DNA of 64,000 nt from Amia ocellicauda (lineage: Eukaryota; Chordata; Actinopteri; Amiiformes; Amiidae), in NCBI RefSeq assembly GCF_036373705.1, contig NW_027102662.1, positions 1-64,000 of the forward strand, given 5' to 3'. Positions 9,104 to 19,658 of this stretch are shown here, in pieces. Under the pieces are notes generated by a model. It saw only the letters and a list, made by a program, of their open reading frames with translations, had not been told where the DNA came from and did not search any database. How positions within the stretch are numbered: position 1 is the first letter of the stretch; the number at the start of each line of letters is the position of its first letter. Position numbers and translations under genes: made by a program.

Positions 9104-9176
9104 GTTTCCGTAGTGTAGCGGTTATCACATTCGCCTACCGCGCGAAAGGTCCCCGGTTCGAGACCGGGCGGAAACA
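9104..9176 (+). tRNA. tRNA-Val-like gene with ACC anticodon
   Basis: The 73-base body matches vertebrate tRNA-Val: acceptor GTTTCCG pairs with CGGAAAC, the T arm is CCCGG/CCGGG, and the B box is GGTTCGAGACC. The anticodon loop reads CTACCGC, which puts ACC at 9137-9139 instead of AAC or CAC. ACC would read a Gly codon and is not a normal eukaryotic Gly anticodon, so this is a variant gene or a decaying copy. No T-run terminator follows closely. Confidence 0.75.
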
Positions 9177-9338
9177 GCCTGCTTTGGGCCGGCCCTTTTC
9201 GTCCTGCTTGCCCTCGTGGTTCCCCGCAGGCGGTGGGTGGCTTTTCTTCATTGGAGTGCCCGAAATCGGTGCTCTCAGAGCGTCCGTCCGTCGACAGGTT
9301 GAAATTGTAAACGCTGGTGTAGCCACTTTTAATTAAAA

Positions 9339-9415
9339 TCTGATGATGATGATGATGATGATGTTGTTGTTGTTGTTGTTCTTGTTGTTCTTGTTGTCGT
9401 CGTAGTCGCCGTCAT
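9339..9415 (+). repeat. (GAT)n(GTT)n microsatellite
   Basis: A GAT/TGA run followed by a TTG run with CTT interruptions. The same tract occurs once per A-type monomer, for example near 9692, 10656, 11618, 27376, 28329, 45317, 46280, 46925, 60427, 60780, 61742 and 62704. Length varies between copies. Confidence 0.85.
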
Positions 9416-9828
9416 TATTATTGTTAAAGTAAAGCAGTAGTTAGATTTGTTGCTACCGTAAGGTGTAGAAGGCACAATAGCTCTGATAGTCTGGTGGTGA
9501 AGGAAGACCACCAGACGTTTGAACAAGCCATTCAGCATCACCTTGTTGGGCTAAGTGCAGGCACTGTCAGAGCGCAGGGCGTCCTGCCTTTGAAAGAGTA
9601 TCCTAAGTGTCCCGAAATCGGTGCACTCAGAGCGTCCGTCCGTCGACAGGTTGAAATTGTAAACGCTGGTGTAGCCACTTTTAATTAAAATATGATGATG
9701 ATGATGATGATATTGTTGTTCTTGTTCTTGTTGTTGTTGTTGTTCTTGTTTTTCTTGTTGTCGTCGTGGTCGCCGTCATTATTATTGTTAAAGTAAAGCA
9801 GTAGTTAGATTTGTTGCTACCGTAAGGT

Positions 9829-10790
9829 GTAGAAGGCACAATAGCTCTGTGATTGTCTGATGGTGGCACAAGACGAGCAGCAGCTGTTTGAACAAGCCAT
9901 TGAGCATCACCTTGTTAGGGTAAGTGTAAGTCTTGTCATAGCTCAGGGCGTTCTTCCTTTGAAAGAGTTTCCAAAGTGTCCTGATGTGCCCTTTAGCAAT
10001 GCAAAATAGGTCAGTGAAAATAGAAACCTTTATCTCACAGGCTGGCCCACGGGAAACCCCTGTGCGCGTTTTACCAGCCGGCTTCGATGGGAGCCATTTG
10101 AAACACCAGGACGGGTCGGTTTCCGTAGTGTAGTGGCTATCACGTTCGCCTCACACGCGAAAGGTCCCTGGTTCGAAACCGGGCGGAAACAACCCGCGGT
10201 GCACGCGTGCCAGTGCCGTGTTACCCGTCGCCATCTCTCTGCCCCAAGGCCGGCCGTCGTTTTCTCTTCCTCGGAGTGGCAAGAAATCCTGACCTTGAGA
10301 ACAAACAATCGCAGAAGGGTAGCTTTGCGAGGCACTGGAACTGACACTTTTAAAATCGATACATGTTGTTGCTGTTACAATACGACCGTAGCAGGATCGG
10401 CGACATTGCTGTTACTCTTATGTAGTTGAAGGCGCAGTATAGCTCTGATAGTCTGGTGGTGACGGAAGACCACCAGCCGTTTGAACAAGCCATTCAGCAT
10501 CACCTTGTAGGGCTAAACGCAGGCACTGTCAGAGCGCAGGTCGTCCTGCCTTTGAAAGAGTTTCCGAAGTGTCCCGAAATCGATGCACTCAGAGCGTCCG
10601 TCCGTCGACAGGTTGAAATTGTAAACGCTGGTGTAGCCACTTTTAATTAAAATCTGATGATGATGATGATGATATTGTTGTTCTTGTTCTTGTTGTTGTT
10701 GTTGTTCTTGTTTTTCTTGTTGTCGTCGTGGTCGCCGTCATTATTATTGTTAAAGTAAAGCAGTAGTTAGATTTGTTGCTACCGTAAGGT
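9829..10790 (+). repeat. 962-bp B+A satellite repeat, copy 1
   Basis: One full B+A repeat, followed by a second nearly identical one at 10791-11748. The repeat holds one CAC tRNA-Val gene, the B-type monomer, the A-type monomer and the microsatellite. The same pair lies 51,088 bp to the right, at 60917 and 61879. Confidence 0.85.
10119..10191 (+). tRNA. tRNA-Val (CAC)
   Basis: A full cloverleaf of the vertebrate tRNA-Val type: acceptor GTTTCCG/CGGAAAC, anticodon loop CTCACAC with CAC at 10152-10154, T arm CCTGG TTCGAAA CCGGG with one G-T pair, and discriminator A. It differs from the usual vertebrate gene at a D-loop base and in the T stem. The first TTTT is about 70 bases downstream, so a long trailer would be expected if it is transcribed. 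Confidence 0.85.
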
Positions 10791-11748
10791 GTAGAAGGCA
10801 CAATAGCTTTGTGATTGTCTGATGGTGGCACAAGACGAGCAGCAGCTGTTTGAACAAGCCATTGAGCATCACCTTGTTAGGGTAAGTGTAAGTCTTGTCA
10901 TAGCTCAGGGCGTTCTTCCTTTGAAAGAGTTTCCAAAGTGTCCTGATGTGCCCTTTAGCAATGCAAAATAGGTCAGTGAAAATAGAAACCTTTATCTCAC
11001 AGGCTGGCCCACGGGAAACCCCTGTGCGCGTTTTACCAGCCGGCTTCGATGGGAGCCATTTGAAACACCAGGACGGGTCGGTTTCCGTAGTGTAGTGGCT
11101 ATCACGTTCGCCTCACACGCGAAAGGTCCCTGGTTCGAAACCGGGCGGAAACAACCCGCGGTGCACGCGTGCCAGTGCCGTGTTACCCGTCGCCATCTCT
11201 CTGCCCCAAGGCCGGCCGTCGTTTTCTCTTCCTCGGAGTGGCAAGAAATCCTGACCTTGAGAACAAACAATCGCAGAAGGGTAGCTTTGCGAGGCACTGG
11301 AACTGACACTTTTAAAATCGATACATGTTGTTGCTGTTACAATACGACCGTAGCAGGATCGGCGACATTGCTGTTACTCTTATGTAGTTGAAGGCGCAGT
11401 ATAGCTCTGATAGTCTGGTGGTGACGGAAGACCACCAGCCGTTTGAACAAGCCATTCAGCATCACCTTGTAGGGCTAAACGCAGGCACTGTCAGAGCGCA
11501 GGTCGTCCTGCCTTTGAAAGAGTTTCCGAAGTGTCCCGAAATCGATGCACTCAGAGCGTCCGTCCGTCGACAGGTTGAAATTGTAAACGCTGGTGTAGCC
11601 ACTTTTAATTAAAATCTGATGATGATGATGATGATGATGTTGTTGTTGTTGTTCTTGTTGTTGTTGTTCTTGTTGTCATCGTGGTCGCCGTCATTATTAT
11701 TGTTAAAGTAAAGCAGTAGTTAGATTTGTTGCTACCGTAAGGTGTAGA
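10791..11748 (+). repeat. 962-bp B+A satellite repeat, copy 2
   Basis: Second copy of the repeat at 9829-10790, cut at its right end by the join to unit 2. The two copies are almost identical outside the microsatellite, indicating recent local duplication. Confidence 0.85.
11081..11153 (+). tRNA. tRNA-Val (CAC)
   Basis: The same sequence as the gene at 10119-10191, one 962-bp repeat later. All stems pair and the B box GGTTCGAAACC is intact. Confidence 0.85.
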
Positions 11749-12150
11749 AGACAACAGTTGGTATGGCGTGTGATATCAAAACATTCAGAATACTTTTAAC
11801 CTATATAATTTATAAGCTTTGTAAAATAAACCCAAATATCTCTTTTGCGGGGATAAACGCTGTTCTGAGTAGTTTGTGACTTGTTTAATACCAAACAAAG
11901 CATCGGTATAAAAATAAAAAAAAATCACTGTAAAAGCGCTAGTTATTTTAGATCTTTATAGTTATTTTCTAGGCTCAGGTTGTTTATTAGTGCTTATAAA
12001 GGCCTGAAATATTCTTAGTGGTTGTTGACTATAGGTCTTGATGCTTAAAAATGTTTTTTTGAGAGACCAAAAGGTTCTAATAAAAGTTTAGAGTAGAGAG
12101 GAGAGAGATCGTCTCCATCTTGGTTTCTATTTGAAATTTGATGCAGTGTC
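11749..12150 (+). promoter_or_regulatory. Left non-coding region with early promoter, unit 2
   Basis: Four hundred bases without a supported gene. TATAAA at 11995-12000, in GCTTATAAAGGCCTG, is a good TATA box for the rightward early region that follows. A second A/T-rich TATATAA lies near 11801. The same box is at 30187-30192 (unit 3), 47308-47313 (unit 4) and 63083-63088 (unit 5). Confidence 0.5.
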
Positions 12151-13761
12151 ATTTTATTGGTTGGTTTTGATATGTTAATTGGTAACAGGGCGGCACAAAG
12201 GCCAGACCAGAACAATGCCTTACAAGCAGATCCGGCATGTGGCCATCAGTATAAGTATGAAGGTCTGGTCTTCAGCTCGACAGACTCATACTTACCTTTC
12301 GATTTAAGACTAAAGATCAACAATGTCCGGAAACAACATCAGCGATTCGATTTAAACGAGTTTTTAGGCAAGTCTTCAGATTATTTTCATTGACTCAGAG
12401 CGTGTTGTGTGCATGTATTGTAAATAAGGCTATAACATCTGTTTTAAGTTCTGTAAAATTATTTTTCAGCCAGTCAACAGGAGTTCATTCCCAACGCTGA
12501 GGAGATCATCTGGAACAACGACGGTAAGATTTTTGTGTTTGCGCTCATGGGTTCTTATGCATGGGTGTGTGTGGTTTTGAAGCGGCTCATTAGAGTTATG
12601 AAAACGTTTTGATATATATTAATGCCGGTCTCTTTAATTACACAGAAACTATCGAAAGGCCTGTGATTAATGTCTCCGAGGATCGACCAAGAGAAGTGGT
12701 TATCCCTAGACAGGCTGTCTGCCGACCGGGTAAGAACTAAACCCCTGTTTGTTTGTATAACGATTCTGTAAGATGTTTGAGTCCAGTTTTGTTAATTTAA
12801 AAAAATTATCCTGTCTAACAGTATTAAGAAATGTGGTTCGAGACAACGAAAGGCCTTCCACATCGAGGGCTTGTTTCGTTTTACCTTCGAGAACCGTAAC
12901 CTTTCAAGAATCTGAAAGGCCGTCAGCCCCGGTATCTGATAGCTGTGAGTATATATCTGCAGCCTGTAAGAGGTTAAAGCTTTTTATAAAGCGGTGTGGT
13001 TAAAGGTTAAACATGTCTCTTACCTTCACAGCGGTGCAAAAAGCTAAACCAGCCGAAAAACATAAGAAACGATTATTCTGTGGAGGTAAGTAAGATCTTT
13101 CAAACTTTAATGTTTTTAAAAGGGCTTTGTTTGCCCGTTGAGGGCTAATATTTAAGCGATGGGTGACCGTTTCCTGTAGGGCGGGGGGTTCTGGGAAAGA
13201 TCTTTAGAAGTCCGGACAGGTCTAGGCTTGTTTCTGGGGAACGTGTTTAGAAATGACCGATTGCCGTACCGTCTGGTTAGGAAGTAAAGCCGTCCGAAAG
13301 GGTTTAGTAAGTTGTTTGGCTTATCTCCCGCTATTATACTTCTGTTTTAAAGTGGTTGTAGGAAAAGGCTTGAAGGTGTTCATTGTATTTAATATTTAAA
13401 CAGATCGTGAAAACGTTTGTGAAACAGGACGTCCCGGGATCAGGAATCGTTTACACTTGGAAGGTTCGTTTAAAAATGAAATGTTGTTGTGTGTGTGTGT
13501 GTTTTATTAACAATATTACAGTTTTTAAAGAAACATTTAAGAAACAGTTTATTTACAGCGGCTTCTCTGTTTTACATTTATTATCAAGTCCTAATAAATA
13601 TATTGTCTGTAAATAATATTGCGTTGTAGTGAATGTCTAAGGCTATTTTCAAAGGTCTAAAAAAGCTAAAGGTTTTGAATGTCCTGGACATGTTGTTTTA
13701 AGTTTGATTTTTGTCGCCGTTTAAAGATGTAAATGTAATGTATATTTTTATTCTTCCCAAG
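12150..13761 (+). other. Early region: short exon-like segments, unit 2
   Basis: No long frame is present. There are several short open segments bordered by donor-like GTAAG and acceptor-like pyrimidine-AG signals, with A/T-rich gaps between, the last gap (about 13.1-13.76 kb) being the longest. The segments are rich in short ERP and ERPS motifs and end with a Lys/Arg-rich piece. This looks like a rightward early gene made from several small exons leading to the Pro/Ser-rich exon at 13762. Splicing here is inferred from signals only. The stretch is conserved in units 3, 4 and 5. Confidence 0.45.
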
Positions 13762-14363
13762 ACTCTTGGGATAGTCATTCTGTGGATGAGCTATTGAGAA
13801 CAATTACCCCGTCTAAGTGGGATCAAACATCTTCCCCGGTGAGATCACCGAGTGGATCCCCCACGGTGGTCTTGGAGACCCCCCAACATCTACTCAGGCC
13901 ACAGCCTTCTGGGGGTAATTCAACACCCCAGATTCAGCCCGCCGCATTGTCGGGCGGAACAAATAGAGGCATCCAACAACCTCATGGGTCGCCGTCAGTC
14001 AGGGCTGACACACCACCCGACGACGGCCTGGTTTCAACATCGTTCCCCCAGACCCATTTCTTGGCTACAGAAACGCGGAACAGTTCCCCGCGCTTGGCCA
14101 GGGTGTCACCGCAAAGGCCTTCTTGGTCTCCGTCCATGAGTATACGCTCGCTCCCTGCCTCCTTCGACCGAGATTTACCGGAGCGACCATCCTTTGAAGC
14201 TGAGCCAGGCCACCAGCCCCCGGAGCTACTTCCTGAAGGTCGGCATGAGTTGCTACATACTTTGTTACAAAATCAAAGACTTGTGTTAGTGGGGCAAAAC
14301 CTGGTGATAGAGAGCCAAAACACCCTTATTAATACCCTTACTAACGAATTGTACAGTATTTAA
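13762..14363 (+). CDS. Pro/Ser-rich terminal exon, unrecognised protein
   Basis: An open frame of about 200 residues with no good ATG at its left edge. It begins after an acceptor-like TTCTTCCCAAG, so it is best read as a last exon. The first 145 residues are Pro/Ser/Thr-rich and probably disordered (SPRLARVSPQRPSWSPSM, LPERPSFEAEPG). The last 40 form a likely amphipathic helix (ELLHTLLQNQ, NTLINTLTNEL) that could mediate self-association. AATAAA signals at 14410 and 14417 follow. No family recognised; a regulatory early protein is a guess. Confidence 0.5.
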
Positions 14364-14546
14364 TGTTTTAATAGACACAAAACGCCTTACTATTGTGGGT
14401 TGTTGGAAAAATAAAAAATAAATTAAAAAATGTCCTGACTTGGTAAAAGAACTCACAAACTAAAGGATTATGAACAAGCTAGGGCCCCAAAAAGACCTTC
14501 CCGAGAGAACATCCCCGGCCCTGTTGTGAACTCCTCTGATGTCCCA
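14364..14546 (+). terminator. Poly(A) signals after the early gene, unit 2
   Basis: A/T-rich gap with two AATAAA motifs at 14410-14415 and 14417-14422, placed to end the early transcript before the next gene. The same gap is present in units 3 and 4. Confidence 0.5.
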
Positions 14547-15344
14547 ATGAACCTGGAACTATTACAAATGATAAATGATTTAAATAACCCCCAATTACCA
14601 CCGATAGAATGTGAATTAACAGACTTACCGGTGAACCCCGACCTGTTACAGATGGTCAATGATCTAAATAACCACCTCCCACCGGTAGCGCTTATAGAGG
14701 CTCACCCCCTAGTTCACCCCGATTTGTTTGAAATGGTGGAGGCTTTGGAGGAGCTACCCCGACCAAATTCTGCCCCTATTATAAATGATTTGAGACAATT
14801 AGAACACAGGATGGCGGCAGAAGCAGCCATCACTATAGAGGAGGGTCTTGACATTAACCGGTTGGATATCTTTGAAGGACTTTTACAGGCTTTAAATGAG
14901 CCTCCTCAAAAAGGGGGTTTTGTAGATGTCAGCAGTGGGGGTGTTCGGAATGTGGAGGGTTCTGAGACTGATAAGGCTGTGGAGGACATGCTCTGTGAGA
15001 ATGTAGGGGGTGAAGGCTTTGTTCAAAATGATGATGTGTCCAAGAGTACCAGTGATCCCGTGATTATAGATAGACCGGCCTATAACAATTTTGAAATGAT
15101 TCAGCGTTTTAATTTTGCAGAACTTTTAAATTGTGACAATTATGCAGAAATATTTGTCAACATACACGAGGCCTTGCAGAAAATGCTTGAACAGGTTGCT
15201 GAAAGGGTCAGACCTCGAGATGTTGTACAGTTAGAACTCAGAGGGGATGATTTGTTTAGCAACCTATCTGTAATGCTGAGTGGAGATAATTTAGATGTCT
15301 GGCTAAAATCGAAGCGTTATTTCAAAGTAACGCAGCCATCTTAG
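14547..15344 (+). CDS. Internal-repeat protein upstream of polymerase (about 265 aa)
   Basis: A frame starting MNLELLQM at an ATG; the frame is open further left without another ATG. Three copies of a 27-28 residue repeat begin it: NLELLQMINDLNN, NPDLLQMVNDLNN and HPDLFEMVEALEE, separated by Pro-rich linkers (LPP). A more variable acidic middle follows, then a C-terminal part with NFEMIQRFNFAELLN and VNIHEALQKMLEQVAERV, likely helical. The repeats look like short helices presented in series, perhaps docking motifs. The gene ends just before the polymerase frame and may be linked to it in expression. I do not recognise a family. Confidence 0.55.
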   Translation: MNLELLQMINDLNNPQLPPIECELTDLPVNPDLLQMVNDLNNHLPPVALIEAHPLVHPDLFEMVEALEELPRPNSAPIINDLRQLEHRMAAEAAITIEEGLDINRLDIFEGLLQALNEPPQKGGFVDVSSGGVRNVEGSETDKAVEDMLCENVGGEGFVQNDDVSKSTSDPVIIDRPAYNNFEMIQRFNFAELLNCDNYAEIFVNIHEALQKMLEQVAERVRPRDVVQLELRGDDLFSNLSVMLSGDNLDVWLKSKRYFKVTQPS

Positions 15345-15367
15345 CTGATGAAAGTCTGTCTCTGGTA

Positions 15368-18300
15368 ATGAATGTGGTTCGTAACCCTGAGGGTGGGGCG
15401 CTTAGAAGACTGTCGAAATGCTTGAAGAACGACATAATTAGGACCAAGCTCAGGCAATTAGTGGTGAGTTCCAGTGGGGACAATAAGCTCTGTTTTGCTT
15501 ACAGTTTAATAAAACTACTCACCCCCGACATGCCTGAACCCCAAGCTCTGCAAGAGGCTTTAATGCTTCATCAGAGGGCCGGCTTAAACTCTCAACAGAT
15601 GGTTGCCTTTTCAGACATCACCAAGTTTGAGGAGTTGTTGTCTTTAAAAATTGTTGTGTGGTACCGTTGTGAGGTAAAGGAAGTATTTGTGAAATTTCAG
15701 ACACATCCTGAAACCCATACACAGACACTGTTTCTCTTCCTAAGTGATAGTCATTACTTTGGAATAAAGAGTTTGACGGCTTTTTTGGGTTGTTCGTATG
15801 TTTGTCATTGGTGTTATAAGGCCTTCAATGATAAGCTTAAGCACCACTGTGACGGTTACTGTAACGTCTGTTTCAATCCGCAATGTCATAAGGATTTGGC
15901 CCCTACCATCCGATGTAAAGATTGCTTAAGGATTTGTCTCTCAGCGTTCTGTTTTTCCGAGCATAAGGTACAGAGGGCCGCTGCTGAGGGGGTTAAAAAA
16001 CTGAGTTATTGTGATCAAACTAAATATTGCCCGCAGTGTTGCCTCCAGTACCGTTTTCATGAGGTTAAACCACACAAATGTCTGGAGCCGAGATGCAGGA
16101 TCTGTAATGCTGATTTAACCCCGGGGTCCGAACACCAGTGCTTTATTCAGCCGGTTAAAAAGGAGCCGCCGCACAACGGTATGTCTTTTTTGATTTTGAA
16201 TGCCGGCAAGAAAACGGGGTCCACGTTGCTAATTATATACACTGTATTGACATGTTGGATCGTGAGTGGTCAGCTAGCGGTGAGAGTTGTGTCAGGGATT
16301 TCTTTACGCGGTATCGCGGTCCAAAATACCTCAATTACACATTTGTTGCCCACAATGCTAAGGGTTATGATTCTTACATTTTGATGAAGTATCTGGTGGA
16401 AAATGGGGTGACCCCAAAAATAATAGCTCAGGGTAGCAAGATCATGTGTTTCACCGACGAAGCTTTCAACTAACGTTACATAGACTCGTTAAATTTCCTC
16501 CCCATGAAATTGAGCGCTTTGCCTAAGGCTCTGGGTTTTGAGGCTCAGAAGAAAGGTTGGTTCTGCCATTTTTTTAATACTAAGGACACTCAAAATTATC
16601 GAGGGTCCTACCCGCCCGCCTCTTATTATGGGGTTGATACTATGATGTCTCATGAGAGGGAGGAATTCTTTAAATGGTACAATACGGTTAAGGGAGGTGT
16701 TTTTGATTTCCGAGAAGAGATGGCCGCTTATTGTAAAAATGATGTGGTGATCCTTAAAGAAGCCTGTGTGCGTTTCCGCGCCGAGGTTATCAACACATCG
16801 GGTCTCGACCCTTTGCAAAGTGTGACCATAACGTCTCTCTGCATGAAAATGTATCGGTCCAATTTCTTGCAGAAAAACACTATAGCGGTCACCACTTCTG
16901 ACAACTATCGTGCTAGACAAAAGAACTTTTCGACTGTCTCCATACAGTGGCTGGAATACCTGAGTGCCCGGGATAACATCTTCATCAGACATGCTTTAAA
17001 TCAAGGGGAAGTCAAAATGGGGCCTTACTACTTAGACGGTTTTAGCGACGTGTTCGGGCGGCGTACCGCTTATGAGTTTGCAGGTTGTATTTACCATGGC
17101 TGTCCTCAGTGCTTCGACCCAAACACCTTTAACCCCGTAACACAAAAACTCTGCGGTGATATGTACTATGATTTCCAGGAACGAATTGAAACTTTAAAAA
17201 ACACCTATGGTTTGAACGTGCTGGTGATTTGGAAACACGAGTGGACGACCCTGAAGCAACAGGAAGCGGGGGTACAACGGTTTATGGAAACCTTGGACTT
17301 TCCTGAACGTCTAGAGCCCCGGGATGCGTTATTTGGGGGTCGAACCAACGCCCTCTGTTTACATTATGAGGTAAAGGAGGGTGAGAGAGTAGATTACTAT
17401 GATTTCACCAGTCTGTACCCTTATGTCAACAAGACCAAAATGTACCCGGTGGGGCGTCCAACCATTGTTTATCGTGACTTTCTCGAAATTGGACATTACT
17501 TTGGTTTGATCAAAGTCACCATGTACCCTCCTCGCGAGCTGTTCTTACCCGTGTTGCCTTACAGGTGTTCGGGAAAATTGATGTTCCCTCTGTGTAGAAC
17601 GTGTGTGGAAACTGAAAATCAAACTACCTCTTGTCTGCACAGTGATGAAGATAGAGCGCTGACGGGTGTCTGGTGTAGCATTGAGCTTGACAAGGCGGTG
17701 TAGAAAGGTTACAGAGTCGGTAAGGTGTATGAGGTTTGGCATTTTTCTGAAAAATCTGATACTCTTTTTGCTGATTACATTATGACCCATCTGAAAGGGA
17801 AACAGGAGGCATCGGGCTATCCCTCATGGTGTGTTGACTCCGCGGCCAAAGAGCGATACGTTCATCAATATTTTGAAAAGGAAGGGATCCGTCTAGAGCC
17901 GGGGAACATAACTGTAAACCCCGCCAAGAGACAAATGTCCAAACTGATTTTAAACAGTCTGTGGGGTAAGTTTGGGGAAAGAAATTACCGTCTAAACACA
18001 ACCTTGATTAAAACCCCTGAACAGTTTATAGAATTTACGTTTTCCAAACAACATGCAGTATCACACTTTCAATTCTTAAATGACCACGTGGCACAGGTCC
18101 AGTGGAGGGCCCCTAAAGATTTCCCCACCAAACAGGGGAACGTTAATGTTTTCATAGCGGTTTTTACCACGGCTTACGCCCGGCTTGAATTGTACAACTT
18201 AATGGATCAGTTGCAGGAACGCACGCTCTATCATGATACTGACTCTGTAATCTTTGTCACCAGGCCAGGGGATTGGGTCCCTCCCCTCGGGGACTACCTT

Positions 18301-18653
18301 GGGGAGTTAACGAGCGAACTAGATCCTCAGGACCACATAGTGGAGTTTGTTTCAGGGGGTCCTAAGACGCATACAGAACGGCTGCGGGTAAGACCTGTAT
18401 GAAAGTTAAGGGTTTCACTCTGAACCATTGTAACAACAAGCTCATTAACATCAAGTCTCTGACGACCCTGGTAGAAAGTTTTGTAACCGAGAAAGACGCG
18501 CCTCCTCGTGAGATTATTACAGCCGGAAATCAAATCTATCGCAATAAAAAGGGGTACACGTTGGAAAATAGATCACTAAACAAACGGTTCAGGGTGGTGT
18601 ACAATAAAAGAGTCTTGAAGACTGATTATACCACTCTGCCTTATGGATATTAG
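15368..18653 (+). pseudogene. DNA polymerase B (protein-primed type), broken copy
   Basis: This Polinton polymerase region is over 3 kb. The N-terminal third has a Cys/His-rich zone (CHWCYKAF, CNVCFNPQC, CPQCCLQYRFHEVKPHKC) after a segment resembling an OTU-like fold. Exonuclease motifs are AHNAKGYDSYIL and YCKNDVVILKE, and polymerase motifs are DFTSLYPYVNK (A), LILNSLWGKFGE (B) and YHDTDSVIF (C). The family replicates linear DNA from a terminal protein and is the main marker of Polintons. Unit 2 keeps all the motif regions but is broken, with about three breaks. Confidence 0.9.
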
Positions 18654-19314
18654 TGGTGGTTTTGATAACAGACTTCAACACCCTTTCTCCTGTATTATAG
18701 CCGGTCCCTCCAATTCGGGGAAGAGCTATCTTATAAAGAACATCATAGAAGATGTGGACGCAACCGTGTCCCAAGCTCTTGACAACATAGTGTGGTGTTA
18801 CTCTTGCTGGCAACCTCTCTACGATGATTTGGCTTCGAAAAAAAATAATCTGTAATTTGTGCAAGGTCTCCCCGCCTCGTTGTGTGATGATGACTTGTTC
18901 CCGCCCGGTCAAACTAATCTAGTGATCCTTGATGACCTGATGGAGCAGGCCGGTGACAACAGTGAAGTGGAAAAAGCTTTCACAAAGTACACTCATCATA
19001 GGAATTTAAGTATTATTTATTTAGTTCAAAATCTATTTTTTCAAGGTAAAAAAAGCCGCTCTATTAATTTATATGCCAATTATATAATTCTTTTTAAAAA
19101 CCCCAGAGATAAACTACAGGTCACCGTCTTGGCTCGTCAAATGTACCCTAACCAGACCAAGTTCTTTTTGGAGGCATTTGAGGATGCCACCAAAAAACCC
19201 TACGGGTACTTGATTGCGGACTTAAAAGCACAAACCCCAGAAGACTTTCGCCTCAGAACAGGTTTGTGCCCGCCCGATTGGCCGGCAGTGTATGTGCTAA
19301 AGAAAAGGAAATAA
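18643..19314 (+). pseudogene. Packaging ATPase, broken copy (unit 2)
   Basis: Overlaps the polymerase end by 11 bases. The Walker A (GPSNSGKS) and Walker B (LVILDD) regions and the QNLFFQG segment are recognisable. Broken, apparently once. Confidence 0.88.
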
Positions 19315-19320
19315 ATAAGA

Positions 19321-19656
19321 ATGTCTGTTCGGATTAAAAGAAATCTGCCACTTTTGCAAATGTTATTTGAGGGGAGCCCGCGCCATAGGAAAGCTGTTCT
19401 GGCAGGGGCCCCCTCGGATTTGATCGAGACCCTGTGTGAAATAGCTTTTAACATCTTACGCGGTAATATACCCCTAACCCCTTCTCAACATTCTAAACTC
19501 AAAAAACAAAAAGCGGTTATCAAGATCATCGCTAATAAGAAGTATTCTATTAAAAGAAAAAGAAAGAAGATTAATCAAACCAGGGGTTTTATAGGACCGC
19601 TGTTGAGCATAGCCGTGCCTTTCCTAACCAGTCTTCTAGCTTCCAGAGTGGGTTAA
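19321..19656 (+). CDS. pX-like small basic virion protein (unit 2)
   Basis: Open 111-residue copy with the basic middle and hydrophobic tail of the unit 1 gene. It carries small substitutions, including RGF in place of GGF at the junction of the two parts. Confidence 0.72.
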   Translation: MSVRIKRNLPLLQMLFEGSPRHRKAVLAGAPSDLIETLCEIAFNILRGNIPLTPSQHSKLKKQKAVIKIIANKKYSIKRKRKKINQTRGFIGPLLSIAVPFLTSLLASRVG

Positions 19657-19658
19657 TA

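Larger units (their letters stand above)
8788..11748. repeat. tRNA-Val satellite block 1
   Basis: Tandem satellite between units 1 and 2, about 2.96 kb. It consists of A-type monomers (marker GATAGTCTGGTGGTGA, near 8813, 9482, 10446 and 11408) and B-type monomers (marker GATTGTCTGATGGTGGC, near 9849 and 10811). The A and B types share TTTGAACAAGCCATT and CATCACCTTGTT and are clearly related. Three tRNA-Val-like genes and four (GAT)n(GTT)n tracts lie inside. No protein-coding gene is supported: the frames here lack a sensible ATG or are low-complexity Thr/Ser. This block is almost identical to 59876-62836. Confidence 0.88.

Noticed and set aside
9329-9541. Thr/Ser-rich frames on the - strand
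   Set aside because: They are translations of the (GAT)n(GTT)n microsatellite.
10119-10420. tRNA-derived SINE
   Set aside because: The copies are tandem satellite parts with no poly(A) or LINE-like tail and no individual target duplications; several keep full tRNA folds.
12157-12393. 78-residue frame at the start of the early region
   Set aside because: It begins at TTG, is not open in units 3 and 4, and crosses splice-like signals; treated as part of the exon-like region.
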